This document shows, in pieces, positions 42,606 through 51,828 of a DNA stretch of 64,000 nt. The position numbers and the translations under genes are program-made. Origin of the DNA: Akkermansia muciniphila (lineage in GTDB: Bacteria > Verrucomicrobiota > Verrucomicrobiia > Verrucomicrobiales > Akkermansiaceae); contig CAMDCV010000012.1 in the NCBI GenBank assembly GCA_945890645.1, positions 31,806-95,805 of the forward strand. The letters are read 5' to 3'. Below the pieces are notes generated by a model. That model was not told the origin of the DNA and searched no databases. It saw nothing but the letters and a program-made list of their open reading frames with translations. Each line of letters starts with the position of its first letter. Position 1 is the stretch's first letter.

Positions 42606-45368
42606 ATGATTCGTCTCCTTTCCTGCCTGTTCTTGCTGCTCCAAACCTTTTCGGTGGCGCAGTCGAAACCGAACATTCTACTTCTTACGGCAGATGACAT
42701 GAACTACGACGCGCTGGGCTTCACTGGCAGTAAGGTGCCGGGCATTTCTCCGCATCTCGACAAACTGGCCGCCGAGGGCATGTGGTTCCAGCACGCGCAT
42801 GTCACTGTCGCCGTCTGTCAACCGAGCCGCCAGTGCTTATTAACCGGTCGTTATCCGCATCGCAATGGCTCTGTGGGTTTTTACCCTGTTAGCAAAGACG
42901 TACCGACGCTGGCGGAAATTCTAAAGCAAGCGAACTTCCACCTCGGTATCTTGGGAAAAGTCATCCACCTCCGCCCAGTAGAAAAATTCCCCTGGCACTA
43001 CGAGCGCGATGAAGATGTTCTGGGCCGTGGACGCGATCCGCAGAAATACTACGAATATAGTAAAGAGTTCCTGCAACAAGCCAAAGATTCCGGCAAGCCG
43101 TTTTTTCTGATGGCGAACTCGCACGATCCCCATCGCCCCTTTGCCGGCAGCGAGGGCAAGCAGCCAACGAATTATCCCGCCCCGCCTCGCACTTACAAAC
43201 CCGAGGAAGTTTCCGTGCCGGGCTTCCTACCAGACCTGCCCGATATTCGCACAGAGCTCGCGCAGTATTATTCTTCCGTCAACCGCTGCGATCAAAGCTT
43301 CGGCGAAGTCCTACGCGCTCTCGAAGAATCGGGACTTGCCGATAACACGATCGTGATTTTCCTCAGCGATAACGGCATCGCCATGCCCTTCGCCAAGAGC
43401 AACTGCTACCTCACCAGCACCCGCACGCCATGGCTGATGCGGTGGACCGGAAAAATCACTGCCGGCACTGTCGATCGTGAGAACTTCATTTCCAGCATCG
43501 ATTTCATGCCGACGGTGCTCGACATCATGGGACTCCCATTTCCCGAAGGCACCGATGGACGATCGTTTCAATCCCTGCTCAAAGGTGAAAAGCAAGCAGA
43601 GCGTGAAAAGGTAGTCACTTGCTACAACGAAGCCTTTGGCAACAAAGCCTATCCGATGCGTTGCCTCCAAGACAAACGCTTCGGCTACATCTACAACAGT
43701 TGGTCCGACGGCAAAAAATCCTACAGCACCGAAGGCATGAGCGGGCTTTCATTCAAGGCGATGCTCGATGCGGCAGCGAACGACAAAGACATCGCCACGC
43801 GCGTCGAGCTGGTCGTGCACCGCGTGCCAGAAGAGCTTTATGACTTCGCCGCCGATCCCTCCGCGCTGAAGAATCTGATCGACGATCCCGCCTTCGCCGA
43901 GCAGCGCAAAGCCATGCGCAATGAGATGCTAACGTGGATGGAAAAAACCGCAGACCCACTTCTGCCGAAGTTCAAAGAACTCGTGCAAGTCGCCCATTTG
44001 CCTAACGAAAAAAACATTCACATCGCCCAAGGTCTGATGTCAGGCGAAGTCACCGCCACCAGCGCAATCCTACAAACCCGCCTCACCGCCGTAGCAGCCC
44101 TCACCGAGGGCAAAATAAACGGCCATGCAGGTGTCGGACGTTTTGAATTTTCCACCAATCCTGAATTCGTAGATTCCCTATTCACAACATGGCTCAACGC
44201 GACAGAGGCTAACGATTTCATCTTGCGCGCCACCATCGGAAAACTAGAGCCTGCCGTTACCCATTACTACCGCGTCCACTACGGCATTGATCAAGAAAGC
44301 ACCACCATCAGCACCACCGCTACATTCCAAACCCTACCCGCCAAAATCCAAGCGACTCCCGTCAGCTTTGTTCTCACCAGTTGCCTCAATTACGCTTTCT
44401 TCCAAGACCCTACGAAAAATACGACTGCAAGTGCCGAAGACCGCAAACTCGGTTACCCCGCGCTTGATCCCATCCGCGAGCTCAAACCCGATTTCCTCAT
44501 CATCAACGGCGACTGTGTTTACTACGATCACCCCTACGACACCCGCGCCAAAACTCTCGCAGAAATGCGCAACAAATGGCACGAGCAATACTCGATGCCG
44601 CGCTTCATCAAGCTTTTCGCCAGCACTCCCGTCTATTGGAACAAAGACGATCACGACTACCGTATGAACGATGCAGACGGTACCGGCGATTATGCACCCT
44701 CCCCGGAACTCGGCACCGCCACCTTCCGCGAACAAGTTCCCATCGTGAACAACAATTCATCAGAAAATCCCACCTACCGTACCCACCGGGTGGGCCGCGA
44801 TTTGCAACTTTGGTTCGTCGAAGGCCGCGACTACCGCAGTCCGAACCAAATGCCTGATGGCCCCCAAAAATCGATTTGGGGTGACGAGCAAAAAGTATGG
44901 CTGCAACGCACGATCAAAGAAAGCGATGCCACCTACAAAATTCTCATATCCGCCACCCCGATGATCGGTCCCGATGACGCCCATAAAAGCGACAACCACG
45001 CCAATCCCGGATTCCACCACGAAGGGGCCGCGTTTTTCGATTGGCTCAAAGAAAACAAGATCGACCCCGCGCGTTTCTTCATCCTCTGCGGTGATCGCCA
45101 TTGGAAATATCTGTCACGCCATCCCTTCGGCTATCAGGAATTTTCCTGCGGTGCCCTCAATCGCGAAAATGCTCGACTCGGACGCGCACCCGGCACTCGC
45201 GGCTCCAGCGACCCGCAAGGCCTCATCCACCAAGCCTACACCGATGCCACACCCAGCGGCGGCTTCCTACATGTCCGAATCATTCCCGGCGAAGACGAGC
45301 AACCGCATCTCGAAATACTCCATTGCGACGATGCAGGCAAAACACTCCACAGTCACATCACTCACTAA
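42606..45368 (+). CDS. exported fusion of Cys-type sulfatase and PhoD-like phosphatase
   Basis: The 920-residue protein has a signal peptide (to ~19) and a sulfatase domain (~22-470). The sulfatase has NILLLTADDMNYD (metal ligands), the formylglycine motif Cys71-Gln-Pro-Ser-Arg75, GKVIH and FLSDNGIAM. The second half (~485-915) is PhoD-like: an Fn3-like lead-in (SGEVTATSAILQTRL...YYRVHYG), SCLNYAF, FLIINGDCVYYD, YWNKDDHDYRMND and FFILCGDRHWKYLSRHP, as in calcium/iron phosphodiesterases. Both sets of active-site motifs look intact, so it could remove sulfate and phosphate groups from one substrate. It opens the plus-strand exported-enzyme block; an SGNH hydrolase gene follows seven bases later. 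FGE must act in trans. Confidence 0.88.
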   Translation: MIRLLSCLFLLLQTFSVAQSKPNILLLTADDMNYDALGFTGSKVPGISPHLDKLAAEGMWFQHAHVTVAVCQPSRQCLLTGRYPHRNGSVGFYPVSKDVPTLAEILKQANFHLGILGKVIHLRPVEKFPWHYERDEDVLGRGRDPQKYYEYSKEFLQQAKDSGKPFFLMANSHDPHRPFAGSEGKQPTNYPAPPRTYKPEEVSVPGFLPDLPDIRTELAQYYSSVNRCDQSFGEVLRALEESGLADNTIVIFLSDNGIAMPFAKSNCYLTSTRTPWLMRWTGKITAGTVDRENFISSIDFMPTVLDIMGLPFPEGTDGRSFQSLLKGEKQAEREKVVTCYNEAFGNKAYPMRCLQDKRFGYIYNSWSDGKKSYSTEGMSGLSFKAMLDAAANDKDIATRVELVVHRVPEELYDFAADPSALKNLIDDPAFAEQRKAMRNEMLTWMEKTADPLLPKFKELVQVAHLPNEKNIHIAQGLMSGEVTATSAILQTRLTAVAALTEGKINGHAGVGRFEFSTNPEFVDSLFTTWLNATEANDFILRATIGKLEPAVTHYYRVHYGIDQESTTISTTATFQTLPAKIQATPVSFVLTSCLNYAFFQDPTKNTTASAEDRKLGYPALDPIRELKPDFLIINGDCVYYDHPYDTRAKTLAEMRNKWHEQYSMPRFIKLFASTPVYWNKDDHDYRMNDADGTGDYAPSPELGTATFREQVPIVNNNSSENPTYRTHRVGRDLQLWFVEGRDYRSPNQMPDGPQKSIWGDEQKVWLQRTIKESDATYKILISATPMIGPDDAHKSDNHANPGFHHEGAAFFDWLKENKIDPARFFILCGDRHWKYLSRHPFGYQEFSCGALNRENARLGRAPGTRGSSDPQGLIHQAYTDATPSGGFLHVRIIPGEDEQPHLEILHCDDAGKTLHSHITH

Positions 45369-45375
45369 TTTTTTC

Positions 45376-46665
45376 ATGAGCCTCTCCACATCTATCGGCA
45401 AACCTCTCGCCATCGCCATCACCGCGCTGCTCTCTCCCGTCACCGCATTTTCGCAAACTTCCACGCTCGATGATGCCACCGGAAATATCTTCAAATTCGA
45501 TCTGAAAAACCAAACCTTCGAACTGCTCAAAGCCACCGAATTCGCCCCGCAATCCGATGTCGGAAAATCGCGTTTCACCGTGCACTGGACCGATCAAACC
45601 ACCATCACGCAAATCGTCGAACGCCCCGACTTTGCCCACACCGTTGGCCCTTATGTCACCTCCTTCCAAGGTCTCGATGCCGCCAACGTCAAAGCCCTCC
45701 AAGCACGCCAACCCTTCGAAGCGCGCCTCGCCACCGCACGCATGGGCGCGAAAGAGGCCAAAGGAGTTGCCGCCGACCTGCAAAGCGTCGAGGGAATGTT
45801 CACGCCCGATCCAGGACCCGCACCACGTGGCGGAAAAATCCTTATCGAAGGCAAGGAAGTCGCCGTCACTCTCCGCAAGCGCAACGCACAAGTCTTCATC
45901 CACGTTCCCCTCACACCTACCGATCTCGCTGCCGGATTTTGGAAAACCACCATCCACGGCAAAGACATCGAGGGCCGCTTTACCATCGATCGTATGGACG
46001 TCACCATCCTCAATGACCCGCGTGAAATCGATGACCCGAAGCTCCCGCGCGTGCTCGTCATTGGCGACTCGATCAGCATGAATTACGATGCAGCCGCCAG
46101 AGTAGCACTCAAGGGCATCGCCAACTACCACCGCAACGAAGGTAATGCCATGTCCACTGCCCACGGCGTGGTCAATACCGAACTCTGGCTCGGCAACTAC
46201 CACGAAAAAGGCCTGCATTGGGATGTCATCCAGTTCAATCACGGGCTCCATGATCTCAAGCAAACGTATGATGCCAAGACCGACACCTTTGGCGCCTATT
46301 CCGTGCCGTTAGAGGAATACAAAAAGAATCTCGAAAAACAAATCGCCATTCTCAAAAAAACCGGTGCGCAACTCATCTGGTGCAGCACCACTCCTATCCC
46401 GAACGACAACAAAAGCCAGTACGCCCGCCGCAAAGGTGCCAACAAGGAATTCAACGATGCCGCACTCGAAGTCATGAAACGCCACCCCGAAATCCTCATC
46501 AACGATCTCGCCAAAGTCGTCGAGGAATCGCCCGTCTTTGACAAATGGCGCACCACCAACGATGTTCATTTTTATCAACCAGAGGAACAAATTCTGCTAG
46601 GAAAGAGCGTTGCTGCCGCCGTGCGCAAGGCTCTCGACACCAAGAAAAATCAACCGAAACAATAA
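45376..46665 (+). CDS. exported SGNH/GDSL hydrolase
   Basis: The 429-residue protein has a signal peptide (ending near TAFSQ) and an N-terminal beta-rich region (~30-215). The SGNH esterase domain (~216-429) has VLVIGDSISMNY with the nucleophile Ser, HGLHDLK in place of the usual GxND block, and the Asp-x-x-His block as NDVHF. Such enzymes commonly remove acetyl or other acyl groups from polysaccharides. It lies between the sulfatase-PhoD gene (seven bases) and the glycosidase-like gene (eight bases), which fits de-esterification of the same glycan. Confidence 0.8.
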   Translation: MSLSTSIGKPLAIAITALLSPVTAFSQTSTLDDATGNIFKFDLKNQTFELLKATEFAPQSDVGKSRFTVHWTDQTTITQIVERPDFAHTVGPYVTSFQGLDAANVKALQARQPFEARLATARMGAKEAKGVAADLQSVEGMFTPDPGPAPRGGKILIEGKEVAVTLRKRNAQVFIHVPLTPTDLAAGFWKTTIHGKDIEGRFTIDRMDVTILNDPREIDDPKLPRVLVIGDSISMNYDAAARVALKGIANYHRNEGNAMSTAHGVVNTELWLGNYHEKGLHWDVIQFNHGLHDLKQTYDAKTDTFGAYSVPLEEYKKNLEKQIAILKKTGAQLIWCSTTPIPNDNKSQYARRKGANKEFNDAALEVMKRHPEILINDLAKVVEESPVFDKWRTTNDVHFYQPEEQILLGKSVAAAVRKALDTKKNQPKQ

Positions 46666-46673
46666 TCACTTTC

Positions 46674-49085
46674 ATGAAAAAAATCATCTCATTCGCCGTT
46701 ATGATCGCGGCACCACTCACTGCACAACCTGCCACACACCCGAAGGCCGGTGCGGATCAATCGACGCCTGCGCTTTCGCAATATTTCTCTTGGATTAATA
46801 ACACCAACGAAGGTACCACCGAGGCGCACACTCTCGCCAACCTCGCCTTTTTCCAATGGCTGCGCGATGAATACGGCATGGTTCTCGACATTTATGCCTT
46901 CGATGCTGGATTTGTGGATGGGAAAAATTTCACCGCCATCCTCGGTGAGTCGCCGCGTTTTAAAGAACAATTTCCGCAAGGCCTTGATCGTGTCTATCAG
47001 ACAGCCAAAAAGATGAACACCCGCCTCGGCCACTGGGGCGGCCCCGATGGATTCGGCGACACCCCAGAATCAGAAAAATCCCGCATCGATATGATGGTCG
47101 CACTGTGCCGCGATTACGATTGGGCACTCTACAAATTCGACCTCGTCTGCGGTGATCTCCGTCCTGAGAAAGAAGCGTCCTTCATCCGCATGATGAAAGA
47201 ATCGCGCGTTCACAGCCCTGACCTCATCGCACTGAATCACCGCCTCCCACTCGGCGAAGAAGGGCTATCCCACATGACCACCCGCCTCTGGGATGGACAG
47301 GAAACTTACATCGATGTCCATGTCGGCAATCGCGTCACCGCACCGCATCACCGCGTCGGTGCGATGAGTCGCGGCAACACCAAAGACTTCAGCCGCCTAT
47401 TCGAAGACCACGGCGTTTGCATTTCCTCCTGCCTCGATCGCTTCGATGACGAATTAATCATCCAGGCCTTCGGTCGCAATCTGATCCTCGCTCCCGAAAT
47501 ATATGGCAATCCCTGGCTGTTGCGCGATGACGAGTTTGCCAAGCTCGCCCGCATTTTCAATCTGACCCGCCGTTACCGCGATATTCTCATCAACGCCACC
47601 GCCTTGCCTGAGGCAAACTACGGCCCGCACGCCGTCTCGCGCGGCGATGATAAAACGCGCCTGCTCACCCTCTGCAATCTTACTTGGGAACCCGTAACCT
47701 ACACGATCAGCGCCGGAAAAGAAATCGGTCTTGCCACTGCGGACAAAGTTGAGCTCCGACAACTCCACCCAAACGAAAAACTTCTCGGCTCCGTCGCCTA
47801 CGGCGAAACACAGCAAGTGACAGTGCCGCCATTCCGCTCCTGCTTGTTGCTCGCCACCACCGCGGGCACTGAGGAAATCACCATCGCTGGCACAGACTAC
47901 GACGTCCTGCGCGATACGCCCAACAAGCCCGCGCAAGTGCGTCTGTTAGGCATGCCCGGCACCACCGCCACCGTTTCTCTACCATCTCAATCACGGAAAT
48001 TTTCCACCGCCTCGCTTGATGGCAAAGATGCAAAAGATTTGCTGAGTGGAAAATCAATCACCGTGAAATTTGAGGGCGCTCCCCTCACCCAACCATGGCA
48101 CCAAAAAATTTCCGAGCTACCTCTCACCAAACTGCCCACCGATGCCGAAGCACTCTACGAAGCCACTTGTTTTGCTGCTGATAGCAATGCGTTAGAAGCG
48201 CGGTCGCTCGCACGTTCTGGACCCACCAAGATTCCCGCCGTCAAAGCCGCGCGCGATGCGTTTTTCAATCAGCGCACTTTCGTCGGTCGCGGCTTGTGGG
48301 ATCGCTACCTTTTCGATGGCGATCTCAGCACCAGCTTCTACGTTTCCAAACGCTGGAATGCCGAACCTCGCATCCACGAAGATGCCGCTCTGCGTGTGGA
48401 CTTCGGTTCGGTGATTCGTCCAGAAAAAATCGAGCTGATCATCCCCGATCAATTCTCGCTAATGGAAAAATTTGAAGGCGAAGGCGGCTTCGTCGCTCAA
48501 GTTTCTGCGGACTTAAAAACCTGGATCAGCATCCCCTTTATCCATGGTGAAAATACCAGCATCCAACTGCCCAAAGGAACCGAATGCCGCTACTTGCGCA
48601 TCCCTCGTTTTACTACCCGCATTTCTGAAATCAATGCTTATGCCGCTGGCAAGGCCCTTTTGCGCGACACGTGGCGCGCTTCGAATCTATTCGCCTCGTT
48701 CGCCAGTCGGAAATTTACCAAAGCATGGAGCGGTCCGCTGACGCTGAAAGAATGTGCCAAGGGCAGCTATCTCTGCGTCGCACTCAACGGCAAACACGGC
48801 ATCGAAGGTGCTTATGTCGCGTTGCGTTCCCCTGATGGCCGTTATCTCGGCGCTCACGATAGAGCCACGTCTTACCCCAGTAATCCTTGGGAATTCCTGA
48901 ATTCGAAACGCGATAGCAACTACACTTATTACTTCACACTCAGCCCGGAAATGATCGGGCAGGAATGGGAAGTTGTCGTTCTGGGCGGCGCGGAGGCTAA
49001 TGACAAACTTCAGCCCGTCGTGTGGCAAACCGCCCACGAGATTCCCTTTGCTGAAAAAATCCTCACCCTCACACCCGCACCATGA
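46674..49085 (+). CDS. exported TIM-barrel glycosidase-like protein, clan GH-D-like
   Basis: The 803-residue protein has a signal peptide (to ~17). The N-terminal ~350 residues resemble clan GH-D (alpha-galactosidase-type) barrels: DIYAFDAGFVDGKN, LGHWGGPDGFGDTPESEKSRIDMMVALCRDYDWALYKFDLVCGDLR (a KFD-type strand end that could carry the nucleophile) and ALNHRLP. A beta domain follows, then a C-terminal discoidin-like region (~540-660, DGDLSTSFYVSKRW...ALRVDFGSVIRPEKIELIIPD) and a final beta segment. Substrate and catalytic acid cannot be fixed by eye. Its stop overlaps the next start as ATGA. Confidence 0.65.
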   Translation: MKKIISFAVMIAAPLTAQPATHPKAGADQSTPALSQYFSWINNTNEGTTEAHTLANLAFFQWLRDEYGMVLDIYAFDAGFVDGKNFTAILGESPRFKEQFPQGLDRVYQTAKKMNTRLGHWGGPDGFGDTPESEKSRIDMMVALCRDYDWALYKFDLVCGDLRPEKEASFIRMMKESRVHSPDLIALNHRLPLGEEGLSHMTTRLWDGQETYIDVHVGNRVTAPHHRVGAMSRGNTKDFSRLFEDHGVCISSCLDRFDDELIIQAFGRNLILAPEIYGNPWLLRDDEFAKLARIFNLTRRYRDILINATALPEANYGPHAVSRGDDKTRLLTLCNLTWEPVTYTISAGKEIGLATADKVELRQLHPNEKLLGSVAYGETQQVTVPPFRSCLLLATTAGTEEITIAGTDYDVLRDTPNKPAQVRLLGMPGTTATVSLPSQSRKFSTASLDGKDAKDLLSGKSITVKFEGAPLTQPWHQKISELPLTKLPTDAEALYEATCFAADSNALEARSLARSGPTKIPAVKAARDAFFNQRTFVGRGLWDRYLFDGDLSTSFYVSKRWNAEPRIHEDAALRVDFGSVIRPEKIELIIPDQFSLMEKFEGEGGFVAQVSADLKTWISIPFIHGENTSIQLPKGTECRYLRIPRFTTRISEINAYAAGKALLRDTWRASNLFASFASRKFTKAWSGPLTLKECAKGSYLCVALNGKHGIEGAYVALRSPDGRYLGAHDRATSYPSNPWEFLNSKRDSNYTYYFTLSPEMIGQEWEVVVLGGAEANDKLQPVVWQTAHEIPFAEKILTLTPAP

Positions 49086-50890
49086 AACATCGTTTTGCCA
49101 TTCTCGCTCCATTAGTTGCACTCGCCGCGATCGCCGCGCTGTTTTTATCGTCACCTGCCACCGGCGCGAAAGACGAGGCCCCTGCCCCGCGCCCGCGTTT
49201 GCAAATCATCAACGGCAGCAATCAACCCATCGATGTTTTCTGGCTCAAGTCCGATACCGAGCGCGTGAAAAACGCCTCAGTCGAACCGGGCCAAGACACG
49301 ATCTTCACTACTTCTCTGGGACACAATTTTGAAATCGTCGGACGCACCGATGAATTCACCACCACTGTCACCAGCGAAGTTCTAGTGCAAGCGTATCGCT
49401 TTGATCCCACTGGCAGAAATGGCGCTCCGGCATTTTACACCCAGCACATCAGCGCCAACGGCTTTCCCATCGTCGCCTCTGCCAAGGTCAATCCCTACGC
49501 TCTGAAAGAAGCCGCTTATCTCGTCAACATCATGCTTGCCAAACGTCCCGACGTGCGCGAAGCAATGATCAAAAGCGGTGCCCGCATGTGCATCATGGCA
49601 CACGATGAATACACCACCGATATGCCAGAATTTGCCCGCATGGCAAAAGGCGAAAACAAGGAAGTGCCGGGCGTTTCGAACAAAGATTTTTGGGATGCCC
49701 GCGCCCGTGGTCTCGGTGGCAGCGAACAAGATCCCCTCTGCACCGTAGCTGAGGAAAACGTTCTCGCCTTCCCCGGCGACCCTTACGAAAAGGAAAATAT
49801 TCTCATTCACGAGTTCGCCCACAACATTCATCTGCGTGGCATGCTCAATGTCGATCCCACTTTCGACAAGCGCCTGCGCGATTCCTACAATGCCGCAATG
49901 AAAGCCGGCTTGTGGAAAGGCAAATACGCCGCAGTCAATCACTACGAATATTTCGCCGAAGGCGTGCAGTCCTGGTTCGATGACAACCGCATCAATGACC
50001 ACGACCACAACCACGTCCACTTGCGCTCGCAATTGATCGAATACGATCCCGGCCTCGCCGCCATGTGCCGCGAGGTGTTTGGTGAGACAGAACTCAAGTA
50101 TAGCAAGCCCACCACCCGCCTGAAAGACCATATGGCCGGCTACGATCCTAGCAAAGCGCCCACATTCGTCTGGCCCGAGCGATTGGGGAAAGTTAAAGTC
50201 GCCATCAAAGAACTGGCACAAACCCGCAATGCCAAAGCCCATGATAACGAAAAATACGAAGCCCGCATGATCGAGGGATGGCCGGTTCTCATCAGTCGAC
50301 CTCTATTAGCGAAAGAAAACGATGCGACAGAAAAGGCATTGAAATTATTGCAGCAACAACTCGCTGAAATCCACCGCGTCGTGCCAAAAGATGCCGTCAC
50401 CAAACTCCAGCAAGTGCGACTCTATTTCATGCCCGAGTATCAGAACATCAACCCCTCCGCTGAATACCATCCCGGTGCTGATTGGTTATCCGCAAACAAG
50501 CGCGACCCTGACATGGCGAAGAACGTCGAATTCACTAATATCCGCGTTTTCGAAGAAGACATCCAACGCATGCCACTACTCGCCTTGCACGAACTCGCCC
50601 ATGCCTACCATGATCGCTTCCTGCCAAATGGTCACAACAATCCCGACATCGAAGCCGCCTTCCAAAAAGCCAAAGCAGGCGGAAAATACGATCAAGTCGA
50701 GCGTCGCGACCACCTCGGCAAAACCCGCATGGACAAAGCCTACGCCATGACCAATGCCGCCGAATATTTCGCCGAATCAACAGAGGCTTATTTCGGCACC
50801 AACGATTTTTACCCCTACAATCGCGAACAACTCAAAGCACACGATCCAGAAATGCTGATCCTTTTAGAAAAAATTTGGGGCGTCCAATAG
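49082..50890 (+). CDS. exported VHL-beta-like protein with two tandem HExxH metallopeptidase domains
   Basis: The 602-residue protein has a signal/anchor helix. Residues ~38-85 (LQIINGSNQPIDVFWLKSD...GHNFEIVGR) look like the von Hippel-Lindau beta domain. Two peptidase units follow. The first has HEFAHNIH (243-250) and EYFAEGVQSWF; the second has HELAHAYH (503-510) and EYFAESTEAYF. Both end with a matching R..L..[YH]DP...L segment, showing internal duplication. HExxH plus a downstream Glu is the gluzincin arrangement, close to anthrax-lethal-factor-like peptidases. Both sites look intact. It is coupled to the glycosidase-like gene by ATGA. Confidence 0.78.
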   Translation: MKHRFAILAPLVALAAIAALFLSSPATGAKDEAPAPRPRLQIINGSNQPIDVFWLKSDTERVKNASVEPGQDTIFTTSLGHNFEIVGRTDEFTTTVTSEVLVQAYRFDPTGRNGAPAFYTQHISANGFPIVASAKVNPYALKEAAYLVNIMLAKRPDVREAMIKSGARMCIMAHDEYTTDMPEFARMAKGENKEVPGVSNKDFWDARARGLGGSEQDPLCTVAEENVLAFPGDPYEKENILIHEFAHNIHLRGMLNVDPTFDKRLRDSYNAAMKAGLWKGKYAAVNHYEYFAEGVQSWFDDNRINDHDHNHVHLRSQLIEYDPGLAAMCREVFGETELKYSKPTTRLKDHMAGYDPSKAPTFVWPERLGKVKVAIKELAQTRNAKAHDNEKYEARMIEGWPVLISRPLLAKENDATEKALKLLQQQLAEIHRVVPKDAVTKLQQVRLYFMPEYQNINPSAEYHPGADWLSANKRDPDMAKNVEFTNIRVFEEDIQRMPLLALHELAHAYHDRFLPNGHNNPDIEAAFQKAKAGGKYDQVERRDHLGKTRMDKAYAMTNAAEYFAESTEAYFGTNDFYPYNREQLKAHDPEMLILLEKIWGVQ

Positions 50891-50892
50891 GT

Positions 50893-50940
50893 AGACAGCG
50901 CGTCTCGCCTGTCACGGAAAACGGGCTTCTAGCCTGTTTT
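50893..50940. repeat. REP-like double hairpin repeat
   Basis: Two hairpin motifs, GACAGCGCG-TCT-CGCCTGTC and ACGGGCT-TCT-AGCCTGT, lie immediately after the VHL/peptidase gene. The element is the reverse complement of the one at 17166-17208 over most of its length and shares its first half with the arsA-internal copy. The following 80 bases, up to the YdjY gene, show nothing else recognisable. Confidence 0.65.
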
Positions 50941-51023
50941 TCAAAATTTCAACATCCCCCGCTAAAACACCTCAATTCTGAATAATCAGTGCATTTGTCT
51001 GCGTAGTAAGGTAGTATTTCATC

Positions 51024-51812
51024 ATGCAAATCACCTCCCCACTCGCAAAGTTCTTTCGTCTTGCTCTGATACTCAGCAGCATCACGGTGCCCCTTGCCGC
51101 CGAGCCAGCACAAGAAAAGGCTCCAGAGACGGCAGCCGAAAAAGCTCCCGAAAAATCACCGGAAACTGCGCTACAAGCCATTAAACTTCCCAGTATTGAA
51201 ATTAATGCTGTAGAGCGCTTCGTCGATGTCACAGGTACCATCTGCCTCGATGAAGGAGCTCTCGAAGTAATTGCTTGCACCAAGGGCACCAAGGAACACG
51301 AGGCCATAGTGCTCGTCGAGGCCAGCCCCGTCCATATTCATGCAGCACTTCTTCTGGTCGGTGCAAAAAATGGCAATCCAGCTATGCGTCGTGCGGTTGA
51401 TAAGGAAATGACCCGCTGGGTGGACATCCCCGCCAAGGGCGATCCGATCTACGTCTCTCTCGTCTGGAAAAAAGAAGACGGCATCACTGTCGAGCGTCCG
51501 ATCAGCGATTTCCTCGAACGCAGTGAGTATTCCGATGTTCCGGCTGAGGAAAAAGAGAAAGAAAAATTCCCCGAGGCCTTCCTCTTCGCCGGCTCCCATC
51601 TCGGCGACCCTGCCGAAAAACCGCGCAAGTATCTGGCCGAACTAAGCGGCCATGTCATTTCCATCTCCACCTTCGGCGATGAGCTTCTCTGCCTGCCACA
51701 ATTTCACGGTCAAGAAAATCACGCACTCGCCTGGCAGATCAATTCCACCCACTTGCCGAAACTCAACAGCAAGGTCACGTTGCGCCTCCGCACCGTGAAA
51801 CCCAAGCCCTGA
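51024..51812 (+). CDS. exported YdjY-domain protein
   Basis: The 262-residue protein has a signal peptide (ending PLAAEPA) and an Ala/Glu/Pro/Lys-rich linker. Residues ~55-170 match the YdjY-domain pattern of planctomycetes and verrucomicrobia (FVDVTGTICLDEGALEVIACTKGTKEHEAIV, AALLLVGAKNGNPA). The rest includes an acidic insertion (EEKEKEKFPEAF) and a strand pair (HVISISTFGDELLCLP). Function is unknown. It lies inside the exported-enzyme block, 16 bases before a sulfatase gene. Confidence 0.75.
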   Translation: MQITSPLAKFFRLALILSSITVPLAAEPAQEKAPETAAEKAPEKSPETALQAIKLPSIEINAVERFVDVTGTICLDEGALEVIACTKGTKEHEAIVLVEASPVHIHAALLLVGAKNGNPAMRRAVDKEMTRWVDIPAKGDPIYVSLVWKKEDGITVERPISDFLERSEYSDVPAEEKEKEKFPEAFLFAGSHLGDPAEKPRKYLAELSGHVISISTFGDELLCLPQFHGQENHALAWQINSTHLPKLNSKVTLRLRTVKPKP

Positions 51813-51828
51813 TTTCTCTCCTAAATCC

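Noticed and set aside
42470..42607. 45-codon minus-strand frame overlapping the start of the sulfatase-PhoD gene
   Set aside because: It overlaps the divergent gene start, has no ribosome-binding site or motif, and a different frame of the same bases looks more protein-like but is broken.
45358..46263. 301-codon open frame on the minus strand
   Set aside because: It lies wholly opposite the SGNH hydrolase gene, which has clear family motifs. The frame has the composition of a codon shadow and no recognisable domain.
49382..50242. 286-codon open frame on the minus strand
   Set aside because: It is antisense to the VHL/metallopeptidase gene. Its hydrophobic, Phe/Val/Gly-rich sequence is typical of a shadow frame.
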